Shown here one piece after another: positions 55,018 through 62,776 of a DNA stretch of 64,000 nucleotides. Where the stretch lies: assembly GCF_003627795.1 (NCBI RefSeq), contig NZ_CP032686.1, forward strand, positions 692,636 through 756,635, written 5' to 3'. Under the pieces are notes generated by a model. The model saw nothing but the letters and a program-made list of their open reading frames with translations, searched no databases and was not told the origin of the DNA. This DNA comes from Rhizobium sp. CCGE531. Lineage in GTDB: Bacteria > Pseudomonadota > Alphaproteobacteria > Rhizobiales > Rhizobiaceae. How positions within the stretch are numbered: position 1 is the first letter of the stretch; each line of letters opens with the position of its first letter. Position numbers and translations under genes: made by a program.

Positions 55018-56268
55018 ATGCGCTATTCGGCTTTCTCTGTTTTCCTCAATGGGCTTCGCGGCAACACCGGCTGGGCGCCCGCCTGGCGTCAGCCGCAACC
55101 GAAACCGCATTATGACGTCATTATCGTCGGTGGCGGCGGCCATGGGCTGGCGACCGCCTATTATCTTGCCAAGACCTTCGGCATCACCAACGTTGCGGTG
55201 CTGGAAAAGGGCTATCTTGGTTCAGGCAATATCGGCCGCAATACGACGATCATCCGCTCGAACTACCTGTTGCCCGGCAACAACCCATTCTACGAGCTCT
55301 CGATGAAGCTTTGGGAAGGGCTGGAGCAGGATTTCAATTTCAACGCCATGGTCTCGCAGCGCGGCGTGCTCAATCTCTTCCATTCGGATGCGCAGCGCGA
55401 TGCCTATATGCGGCGCGGCAATGCCATGCGCCTGCACGGCGTCGATGCCGAATTGCTTGATCGCGAGGCTGTTCGCAAGAAGCTGCCTTTTCTCGATTTT
55501 GAAAACGCCCGCTTCCCGATCATGGGCGGCCTATTGCAGCAGCGCGGCGGCACGGTTCGCCACGACGCCGTTGCATGGGGTTATGCGCGCGGCGCCGACA
55601 GCCGTGGCGTGGACATCATTACCGGCTGCGAAGTGACCGGCATCCGCACCGACAATGGCCATGTCCTGGGCGTCGAGACCACCAAGGGCTTCATCGGTTG
55701 CGGCAAGCTGGCGCTTGCGGCCGCAGGCAATTCCACCGTTGTCGCCGACATGGCGGGCCTGCGCCTGCCGATCGAAAGCCATGTGCTGCAGGCCTTCGTC
55801 TCGGAAGGATTGAAGCCGTTCATCGATTGCGTCGTCACCTTCGGCGCCGGGCATTTCTATGTCTCGCAATCCGACAAGGGCGGCCTCGTCTTCGGCGGCG
55901 ATATTGACGGCTACAATTCCTATGCCCAGCGCGGCAATCTTGCGACCGTCGAGCATGTTGCGGAAGCGGGCGTGGCGATGATCCCGGCGCTGACGCGTGT
56001 GCGCTACCTGCGCAGCTGGGGCGGCGTCATGGATATGAGCATGGATGGTTCTCCGATCATCGACCGGACCCATATCGACAATCTCTATCTCAACGCCGGC
56101 TGGTGCTACGGCGGCTTCAAGGCGACACCGGCGTCGGGCTACTGCTACGCCCATCTGATCGCCCGCAACGAGCCGCATGAGACGGCAAGGCAATTGCGGC
56201 TCGACCGGTTCCAACGCGGCTACCAGATCGATGAAAAAGGCGTCGGCGCGCAGCCGAACCTGCATTGA
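55018..56268 (+). CDS. mgdA: N-methylglutamate dehydrogenase subunit A (sarcosine oxidase beta-like)
   Basis: 416 aa from the ATG at 55018. FAD-binding amine oxidase fold: YDVIIVGGGGHGLATAYYLAK at residues 32-52, IGRNTTIIRSNYLLP, and RGGTVRHDAVAWGYARGA, where His182 lies at the position used for covalent flavin in SoxB. GGVMDMSMDGSPIID and GWCYGGFKATPASG follow near the C-terminus. The heterotetrameric enzyme oxidises N-methylglutamate to glutamate and a C1 unit. Sequence alone does not exclude true sarcosine oxidase; the mgs and gmaS genes nearby favour MgdA. Confidence 0.87.
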   Translation: MRYSAFSVFLNGLRGNTGWAPAWRQPQPKPHYDVIIVGGGGHGLATAYYLAKTFGITNVAVLEKGYLGSGNIGRNTTIIRSNYLLPGNNPFYELSMKLWEGLEQDFNFNAMVSQRGVLNLFHSDAQRDAYMRRGNAMRLHGVDAELLDREAVRKKLPFLDFENARFPIMGGLLQQRGGTVRHDAVAWGYARGADSRGVDIITGCEVTGIRTDNGHVLGVETTKGFIGCGKLALAAAGNSTVVADMAGLRLPIESHVLQAFVSEGLKPFIDCVVTFGAGHFYVSQSDKGGLVFGGDIDGYNSYAQRGNLATVEHVAEAGVAMIPALTRVRYLRSWGGVMDMSMDGSPIIDRTHIDNLYLNAGWCYGGFKATPASGYCYAHLIARNEPHETARQLRLDRFQRGYQIDEKGVGAQPNLH

Positions 56269-56280
56269 GGACATGACGAC

Positions 56281-56559
56281 ATGGCAAGCCTGATTTCCTG
56301 CCCTCATTGCGGCACCCGCCCAAAGGAAGAATTCACCGTCAAGGGCGATGCAAGTATCAGCCGCCCTACCGCGGATGCCGGTGAGGAAGACTGGTATGAT
56401 TACGTTTATCTGCGTGGCAATCCGAAAGGGCTGCACAAGGAATATTGGCACCATTCCTCCGGCTGCCGCCGCTGGCTGATCGTCGAGCGCGATACGGTTA
56501 CGCATAAGGTCCATGGCGTCAGCGATGCGGCGCTTGCCAAGCTCGGAGGTGGAGCGTGA
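56281..56559 (+). CDS. mgdB: N-methylglutamate dehydrogenase subunit B (sarcosine oxidase delta-like)
   Basis: 92 aa, the normal SoxD length. The N-terminus SLISCPHCGTRPKEEF has a Cys pair for zinc; DWYDYVYLRGNPKGLHKEYWHHSSGCRRWLIVERDT supplies the His and Cys that complete the site. Structural subunit. Starts 12 bp after mgdA and overlaps mgdC by 4 bp. Confidence 0.9.
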   Translation: MASLISCPHCGTRPKEEFTVKGDASISRPTADAGEEDWYDYVYLRGNPKGLHKEYWHHSSGCRRWLIVERDTVTHKVHGVSDAALAKLGGGA

Positions 56560-59486
56560 GCAGCTATCGCCTCTCCTCCGGTGGCCGGGTCGACCGCTCG
56601 CGGACCATCGGCTTCAGCTTCGACGGCCAAGACTCGACCGGTCATCCCGGCGATACGCTCGCCTCCGCCCTGCTTGCCAACGGCATCCAGCTTGTCGGGC
56701 GCAGCTTCAAATATCACCGCCCGCGCGGCATCCTGACGGCCGGTGCTGCCGAACCCAATGCGCTGGTCACGACTGGGACCGGTGGCCGAACGGAAGCCAA
56801 CAGCCGCGCCACGATGATCGAGCTCCATGACGGGCTGGTCGCGCGCAGTCAGAACCGCTGGCCCTCGCTCGCCTTCGACGTCGGCGCCCTCAACGGGCTG
56901 CTCTCGCCTTTCTTAAGTGCCGGTTTCTACTATAAGACCTTCATGTGGCCCGCCGCTTTCTGGGAGAAGGTCTACGAGCCGTTGATCCACAAGGCTGCGG
57001 GCCTCGGAAAAGCATCCTACGAGATCGATCCCGATTCCTACGAGAAATGCTGGGCACATTGCGATCTGCTCGTCATTGGCGCTGGACCTGCTGGCCTTGC
57101 TGCGGCGCTGACGGCGGGACGTGCCGGAGCGCGCGTTCTCCTCGCGGACGAAGGCTTCGCTCTCGGGGGCAGTTTGCTTGCTGAGCGCAGCTCGTCCCTC
57201 AAGGAAATTCTGGACGAACTTAACGGTTTGTCGAACGTGCAATGCCTGCCGCGCACGACTGTTATCGGCTGGTACGACGACAATGTCTTCGGTGCGGTTG
57301 AACGCGTCCAGAAGCATGTGGCAGCGCCCGATCCACGCCAGCCGGTCGAACGCCTCTGGCGCATCATCGCCAAGCAGGCGATCCTTGCGACCGGCGCCGA
57401 GGAGCGGCCGCTCGTTTTCGGCGGCAACGACATTCCAGGCGTCATGATGGCAAGCGCCATGCGCAGCTATCTGAACCGGCAAGCCGTCGCTCCCGGCAAG
57501 CGCACCGTAGTCTTCACGACCAACAATTCCGGCTACCGGACCGCTGCCGACCTCGAGGCTGCAGGCGTCGAGGTGGCTGCCATCGTCGATACGCGTGCCA
57601 ATAGCGAACACTGGAGCGGCAAGGCACAGGTCCTGACCGGCGCATGCATTGTCGATGCGCTTGGCGGAAAGCAGCTGCGTCGAGTCAGCATTGCGAGCGC
57701 GTCGGGCATGCAGCATGTCGACGCCGATGCTCTGGCCTTGTCAGGCGGCTGGAGCCCGATCATTCACCTTGCCTGCCATCGCGGCGCCAAGCCGATCTGG
57801 TCCGACAAGCATGCCGCCTTCTTAGGCCCGGAAAGGCAGGAGGGATTGTCGATCGCAGGTGCTGCTACAGGTCTTGCCTCCACCGAGGCCTGCCTTGGCG
57901 ATGGCGCGCGTAAGGCGGCGGAGGCGCTGGAGGGGGTAGGCTTTGCCAGGGTCGAGCCGGCTTTCGCACCGGCGGAAGGCACGCAGCCGACGGCGTCCCC
58001 CCTCTGGTTCGTTAAAGGTGGCAAGGGCAAAGCCTTCGTCGACTATCAGAACGACGTGCACCTCAAGGATCTCGGCCTTGCCGTGCGCGAGGGCTACGGC
58101 GATGTCGAACTTGCCAAGCGCTATACGACCAACGGCATGGCGACGGACCAGGGCAAGCTCTCCAATATCAACGCCATTGGAATCCTTGCCGAGGCCCGTG
58201 GCGCCTCGCCGGCCGAAGTGGGAACCACGACGTTCCGGCCCTTCTACACGCCCGTCTCGTTCGGCGCGCTGACGGGTACCTCGCGGGCTAAGCATTTCCA
58301 GCCCGCGCGCAAATCACCTTTGCACGAGTGGGCGAAAAAGAATGGCGCGATCTTCGTGGAGACCGGCCTCTGGTATCGGTCCTCCTGGTTTCCGCTCGAG
58401 GGCGAGAAGACGTGGCGCGAAAGTGTGGATCGCGAAGTCTTGAACATCCGAAAGAATGCCGGCATCTGCGATGTCTCGACGCTCGGCAAGATCGAGATCT
58501 TCGGCAAGGATGCCGCGACCTTCCTCGACCGGATCTATTGCAACGGTTTCGCCAAGCTGCCCGTCGGCAAGGCGCGCTACGGCATCATGCTGCGCGAAGA
58601 TGGCATGATCTATGACGACGGCACCACCAGCCGACTGAGCGATGAGCATTTCTTCATGACCACGACGACGGCGCTCGCTGCCGGCGTGCTGACGCATCTG
58701 GAATTCTGTGCCCAGACGCTATGGCCCGAACTGGAGGTCTATTTTGCCTCCTCGACCGACCAATGGGCGCAGATGGCGGTCGCCGGCCCGAAATCACGTG
58801 CAATCCTCTCCGAGATCGTCGACGAGGACATATCCGACGCGGCCTTCCCGTTCATGAGCGCACGCACGATTTCACTGTTCGGCGGCAAGCTCGAAGGCCG
58901 GCTCTTTCGCATATCCTTTTCCGGCGAGCTCGCCTATGAGCTTGGCGTGCCCGCCGCCTATGGCGAGTTCGTCGCCGATGCCATCATGCAGGCGGGTCAG
59001 AAGCATGAGATCTGCGCCTATGGTGCCGAAGCGCTCGGCGTCCTGCGCATCGAAAAGGGCCACGTTACCCATGCCGAGATCAATGGCACGGTGACAACAG
59101 GCGATCTCGGCTTTGCCCGGATGGTTTCGACGACGAAGCCCGATTTCATCGGCAAGGCGATGCTCGCCCGCGAGGGGCTTCAAGCCGCCGATCGTCCGCG
59201 CCTCGTTGGCATCAAGCCGCTGGATCCGGCCACAAGTTTCCGCACCGGCGCCCATATCCTGGCGCAGGGCGCGGCGGCGACGCTCGAAAACGACCAGGGC
59301 TATGTCACGTCAAGCGCCTTTTCGCCGAACCTCGGCCATACGATCGGGCTGGCCCTGGTCAAGAACGGACCGGAGCGCATCGGCGAGAAGATCATTGTCT
59401 GGAATGGCCTCAGAAACGAGTACACGGATGCGGTGATCTGCAGCCCCGTCTTCATCGACCCTCAGAACGAGAAGCTCCATGCCTGA
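56556..59486 (+). CDS. mgdC: N-methylglutamate dehydrogenase subunit C (sarcosine oxidase alpha-like)
   Basis: 976 aa beginning at GTG 56556 (GTGA overlap with mgdB). Domains: ferredoxin-like N-terminal segment (FSFDGQDSTGHPGDTLASALLANGI, residues 20-44), NAD/FAD Rossmann domain with DLLVIGAGPAGLAAALTAGRAG at 170-191 and QAILATGAEERPLVFGGNDIPGVMMA, and a C-terminal GcvT folate domain (NAGICDVSTLGKIEIFGKDAATFLDRIY to the end) that captures the released methylene on tetrahydrofolate. This folate channel is why the pathway connects to PurU. Full length, no lesions. Confidence 0.9.
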   Translation: MSSYRLSSGGRVDRSRTIGFSFDGQDSTGHPGDTLASALLANGIQLVGRSFKYHRPRGILTAGAAEPNALVTTGTGGRTEANSRATMIELHDGLVARSQNRWPSLAFDVGALNGLLSPFLSAGFYYKTFMWPAAFWEKVYEPLIHKAAGLGKASYEIDPDSYEKCWAHCDLLVIGAGPAGLAAALTAGRAGARVLLADEGFALGGSLLAERSSSLKEILDELNGLSNVQCLPRTTVIGWYDDNVFGAVERVQKHVAAPDPRQPVERLWRIIAKQAILATGAEERPLVFGGNDIPGVMMASAMRSYLNRQAVAPGKRTVVFTTNNSGYRTAADLEAAGVEVAAIVDTRANSEHWSGKAQVLTGACIVDALGGKQLRRVSIASASGMQHVDADALALSGGWSPIIHLACHRGAKPIWSDKHAAFLGPERQEGLSIAGAATGLASTEACLGDGARKAAEALEGVGFARVEPAFAPAEGTQPTASPLWFVKGGKGKAFVDYQNDVHLKDLGLAVREGYGDVELAKRYTTNGMATDQGKLSNINAIGILAEARGASPAEVGTTTFRPFYTPVSFGALTGTSRAKHFQPARKSPLHEWAKKNGAIFVETGLWYRSSWFPLEGEKTWRESVDREVLNIRKNAGICDVSTLGKIEIFGKDAATFLDRIYCNGFAKLPVGKARYGIMLREDGMIYDDGTTSRLSDEHFFMTTTTALAAGVLTHLEFCAQTLWPELEVYFASSTDQWAQMAVAGPKSRAILSEIVDEDISDAAFPFMSARTISLFGGKLEGRLFRISFSGELAYELGVPAAYGEFVADAIMQAGQKHEICAYGAEALGVLRIEKGHVTHAEINGTVTTGDLGFARMVSTTKPDFIGKAMLAREGLQAADRPRLVGIKPLDPATSFRTGAHILAQGAAATLENDQGYVTSSAFSPNLGHTIGLALVKNGPERIGEKIIVWNGLRNEYTDAVICSPVFIDPQNEKLHA

Positions 59487-60024
59487 TTTGCCCATATATA
59501 GACCGGCCCTTGCCGGCAAGGCCGCTTTGGGTGGCGAGACTATCCGGCTGGAAGCCCTGCCCGAGGGGCATCTCCTGCATGTGATGGGCGCGGCCACGAC
59601 AGAGGAGATCAAGGCGCATCTTCTTGGCACCGGCCTCAAGGCAAGCTCCGTGCGTCCGGCCGGATACCGGCAATGGTTCGTCGCCGGCAATGATCGGCTC
59701 TCCGCTATGCACCTGCGGGCGTTGACCGAGGCGCTTGCGGGCCGCGCCTTCATCTCCGACCAGAGCCACGGCCGTATCCGTATCCGCGTCTCGGGCCTCA
59801 ATGCCGCTCAAGTGCTCAACAAAGGCACCGCCGTCGATCTGCATCCATCAGCCTTCCCCGAAGGAAGCACGGCGATGACGCTCTTTGGTCATATCTCGAT
59901 GCAGCTCACGCGCACCGGCGCGGATGATTTCGAGCTGACGGTGCTGCGCAGCTTTGCGGAATCGCTCCACGAGGAGCTCGAGGCACTGGCTGTTGCCCAT
60001 GGCGCTGAGCATCTCGCATCCTGA
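59479..60024 (+). CDS. mgdD: N-methylglutamate dehydrogenase subunit D (sarcosine oxidase gamma-like)
   Basis: 181 aa, overlapping mgdC by 8 bp. SoxG/GcvT-like small subunit: IRLEALPEGHLLHVMGAATTEEIKAHLLG, DRLSAMHLRALTEALAGRAFISDQSHGRIRIRVSG, and MTLFGHISMQLTRTGADDFELTVLRSFAESLHEEL. It stabilises the folate domain of the alpha-like subunit. The methylamine gene set ends here, 308 bp before repA. Confidence 0.87.
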   Translation: MPDLPIYRPALAGKAALGGETIRLEALPEGHLLHVMGAATTEEIKAHLLGTGLKASSVRPAGYRQWFVAGNDRLSAMHLRALTEALAGRAFISDQSHGRIRIRVSGLNAAQVLNKGTAVDLHPSAFPEGSTAMTLFGHISMQLTRTGADDFELTVLRSFAESLHEELEALAVAHGAEHLAS

Positions 60025-60332
60025 ATGGCCTCGCCCGCCGACGGCAGTGATTCGCTTCAGCCATGCCGCCGCACCAATGCCGAAAGCGTTGTTTGTTCAG
60101 TCATATCTCGCAGTTTGCTACCAAAAGTGTGAGTAACCGCATCGGGCAACTGTTGCGATGTAATGAAGAAAATATAACAAAATCAGATAGATAAATGTTT
60201 TCAGCCTGATATGATTTCGTCATACGCTGATCAGTCATTACGCCTTAATCTCTGGACGGTCTGACAGAATCGTGTTCTATCTTTTGTCGGGCATAGGTCG
60301 GCAAACCGGCATTAGGCCGCCAAGAGGGACAA
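60025..60332 (+). promoter_or_regulatory. repABC promoter/leader region
   Basis: No gene seen. GCAAC-T-GTTGC at 60146-60156 is an 11-bp palindrome, followed by AT-rich DNA at about 60160-60210 where the repA promoter could lie. RepA and RepB normally repress this promoter. I found no match here to the rhizobial parS pattern GTTNNNNGCNNNNAAC. Confidence 0.45.
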
Positions 60333-61556
60333 ATGGCGATAGCAGAGCGCACGGAGACGATAGCTCCTTCCAAGGAAGATGCAGGCGGCAAAATTGCCCG
60401 CCATGCAAATCTGCTGTCTGGCCAGCTACAGCAGCTCAGAACTCGGATGTATCCGCCGAAGTCCGAAAAAATACTCCGGCAGTTCCTGACCAACGAAGTG
60501 TCCAAGCTGACATCGATCCCGGATTCGACCCTGAAACTGATGTCGAGCGAAGGACGAGGCCCTGCGCCCAGCCGGTTGGAAAACAATCACCGGGTCTACA
60601 CGCTCGCACAGATCAATGAATTGCGCGAGCTGTTTGCGAAGCAGAAGCCGTCGGATGCCCTGCGCTTCCTGCCGCGCCGCCGTCCGGGCGAACATCTTCA
60701 GGTGCTGGCGATCGCCAATTTCAAGGGCGGAAGCGCCAAGACGACCACCTCCGTTCATCTTGCCCACTACCTCGCACTTCACGGCTATCGAGTGCTTGCG
60801 CTCGACCTCGATCCCCAGGCGTCGCTTTCGGCCATGTTCGGAGCGCAGCCTGAAGTTGATGTTGGGGCAAACGAGACCATCTATGCGGCCTTGAGATATG
60901 ACCAGGCCGAGAGACGCCCGATCCGCGAGATCATCCGCAAGACCTATTTCGACGGCATCGACCTCATTCCGGGCAATCTGGAGGTCATGGAATATGAACA
61001 TGAGACCCCTCGTGTTCTGGCCCAGAAATCGGGTTCCGGCGCCATCTTTTTCGAGCGGCTCAAGCTTGCGCTTGCCGAGGTCGAAGCAGATTACGATATC
61101 GTTATCCTGGATACGCCTCCCTCGCTCGGCTTCCTGACGCTGAGCGCGATCTACGCGGCGACAAGCATGATCATCACGGTGCATCCCGCCATGCTCGACG
61201 TGGCATCGATGAGCCAATTCCTCCTGATGATGGGCGATCTGATCAGCGTGCTCAATGAAAGCGGCGCCCAGCTCGACCAGGATTTCATTCGCTATCTGGT
61301 CACGCGCCACGATCCGAACGATGCGCCGCAGTCACAGGTGGTTGCAATGCTGCGCCATCTGTTCGGCTCCGACGTCCTGTTGCCGACGGCGATCGAAAGC
61401 ACCGCCGTCGAAGCTGCCGGTCTCGCCAAGCGCTCCGTCTACGAACTCGAAATGGGCCAGATCGGCCGCGATACGCAGAAGCGCGCGCGCGAGGCCGTCG
61501 ATGCGGTCAACGAGGCGATCGTTCAACTCATCAACACAAGTTGGGGGCGTGGATGA
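60333..61556 (+). CDS. repA: RepA, plasmid partitioning ATPase (ParA family)
   Basis: 407 aa with a long N-terminal DNA-binding extension (residues 1-120) and a ParA/MinD domain. The deviant Walker A is KGGSAKTTT at residues 131-139, then RVLALDLDPQASLS and VILDTPPSLGFLTLSAIYAA. It moves plasmid copies with RepB and represses the operon. Overlaps repB by 4 bp. Length and layout are typical of repABC replicons. Confidence 0.96.
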   Translation: MAIAERTETIAPSKEDAGGKIARHANLLSGQLQQLRTRMYPPKSEKILRQFLTNEVSKLTSIPDSTLKLMSSEGRGPAPSRLENNHRVYTLAQINELRELFAKQKPSDALRFLPRRRPGEHLQVLAIANFKGGSAKTTTSVHLAHYLALHGYRVLALDLDPQASLSAMFGAQPEVDVGANETIYAALRYDQAERRPIREIIRKTYFDGIDLIPGNLEVMEYEHETPRVLAQKSGSGAIFFERLKLALAEVEADYDIVILDTPPSLGFLTLSAIYAATSMIITVHPAMLDVASMSQFLLMMGDLISVLNESGAQLDQDFIRYLVTRHDPNDAPQSQVVAMLRHLFGSDVLLPTAIESTAVEAAGLAKRSVYELEMGQIGRDTQKRAREAVDAVNEAIVQLINTSWGRG

Positions 61557-62581
61557 GCAAAGGCTCGAGGAAATCCATCGTTGCAAGTTTCGGCCTTCTT
61601 TCCGCCGAACTGGAAAGCAGCGAGACTGCTGCTGAACAGCCTTCGCATCTCCCTGCCCCTGCGGCGCAGCCGGGTCGTGTCGGCGCAGGCGTCATCGGCG
61701 CCGCACACCGCGCGATTGGCGACATTCGCGCGGAACGTGACCGGCTGCGCGCCATCGTCGAATCCGGCGAAGGCTGGGTTCAGGATCTGGATCCTCAAAT
61801 CATCGATCCATCCCCCTATCCGGATCGTCTTCCAGACGACCATCCGCATGATTTCGAGAGATTCAAGCGCTCGATCGAGGAGGAAGGCCAGAAGATTCCG
61901 ATCCAGGTCCGGCGGCATCCCTCCTCGGCCGATCGATATCAGGTGGTCTATGGTCATCGCAGATGGCGGGCTGCTCTCGAGCTTGGCCGTAGTGTCCGTG
62001 CAATAGAAGTCGAGATTTCGGATCTCGATCTCGTTCTCGCGCAGGGCATTGAGAATGCCAGCAGGCAGGATCTGACGTGGATCGAGCGCGCCTTGTTCGC
62101 CTCGCGCATGGACGATGCCGGCATCAAGGCGCGGCACATCTATGCGGCGCTGTCGATCGAGGACGCGGAGCTTGCGCGGATGCGCAGCGTCTATCGAGCG
62201 GTCCCCGCCGATGTGATCGAAGCGATCGGCAGGGCGCCGAAGATCGGACGTCCTCGTTGGCTGGAACTGGCTAAGACAGTCTCTGAACGGCAGGATGCAT
62301 TGCAGGCGGTGCGTGCCGCCCTGTCCAATGCAAGTGAGGCAAAGGATACCTCGGACGAAAGATTCCAGCTGGCATTGAATGCGATCAAGCCCCGCTCCGG
62401 TTCGCGCAATATCCAGGTGCCGATTTCCGATGCGTCGGGAACGAAGCTGGGAGCGTGCGTGATATTGCCTCGCGAGATGCGGATCTCCGGCGAGGGTAAG
62501 CTGGGAATAGAATTCATAAAATTTGTCGAGGAGGAGCTGCCCGACCTGGTCGAGCGCTTCGCCCGCCGGAAAAGAGCCTAA
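61553..62581 (+). CDS. repB: RepB, centromere-binding partition protein (ParB family)
   Basis: 342 aa from the ATG at 61553 (ATGA overlap with repA); an upstream in-frame start would sit inside repA. ParB/Srx core: FERFKRSIEEEGQKIPIQVRRHP and YQVVYGHRRWRAALELG, then the HTH region GIENASRQDLTWIERALFASRMDDAGI. Binds parS and stimulates RepA. A hairpin with a T run begins right after its stop. Confidence 0.95.
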   Translation: MSKGSRKSIVASFGLLSAELESSETAAEQPSHLPAPAAQPGRVGAGVIGAAHRAIGDIRAERDRLRAIVESGEGWVQDLDPQIIDPSPYPDRLPDDHPHDFERFKRSIEEEGQKIPIQVRRHPSSADRYQVVYGHRRWRAALELGRSVRAIEVEISDLDLVLAQGIENASRQDLTWIERALFASRMDDAGIKARHIYAALSIEDAELARMRSVYRAVPADVIEAIGRAPKIGRPRWLELAKTVSERQDALQAVRAALSNASEAKDTSDERFQLALNAIKPRSGSRNIQVPISDASGTKLGACVILPREMRISGEGKLGIEFIKFVEEELPDLVERFARRKRA

Positions 62582-62582
62582 C

Positions 62583-62605
62583 CCCTGACAGGTGTCAGGG
62601 TTTTT
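62583..62605 (+). terminator. Rho-independent terminator-like hairpin after repB
   Basis: CCCTGAC (62583-62589) and GTCAGGG (62594-62600) pair around AGGT, followed by five T. It starts one base after the repB stop codon. It could terminate part of the repAB transcript before repC. Confidence 0.75.
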
Positions 62606-62632
62606 CAGATCGGAAAGGAAGCCTAGCAAAAG

Positions 62633-62683
62633 AAAAAAGGCCCCCAAACGTTGCCGTCGTGGAAGCCTTCTCTTCAATGTAGC
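62633..62683 (-). ncRNA. Counter-transcribed RNA of the repABC locus (incompatibility determinant)
   Basis: On the minus strand, TTGACT (62718-62713) and GATTCT (62695-62690), 17 bp apart, form a promoter. The predicted RNA of about 50 nt ends in a hairpin whose arms AAGGCTTCCA (62670-62661) and TGGGGGCCTT (near 62647-62638) pair with two G-U pairs, then a run of U. Such ctRNAs lie between repB and repC in all repABC plasmids and block repC expression. Ends are estimates. Confidence 0.8.
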
Positions 62684-62776
62684 AACTGAAGAATCGCATT
62701 TCCACGAATCACAGTCAAGAGTTTTTGGCATCGTTTTTGGTGAGCGGATTTCTTTTGCCTTGCGAAGGTGAGGGAA

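Noticed and set aside
55018..60024. Reading the four genes as sarcosine oxidase soxBDAG
   Set aside because: The fold is the same, but there is no glycine betaine or dimethylglycine gene nearby, while gmaS and mgsABC are adjacent. N-methylglutamate dehydrogenase is the better fit; residual doubt is stated in the entries.
60025..62776. parS centromere
   Set aside because: I scanned by eye for GTTNNNNGCNNNNAAC around repA-repB-repC non-coding DNA and found no match; it may lie outside the window or within coding sequence I missed.
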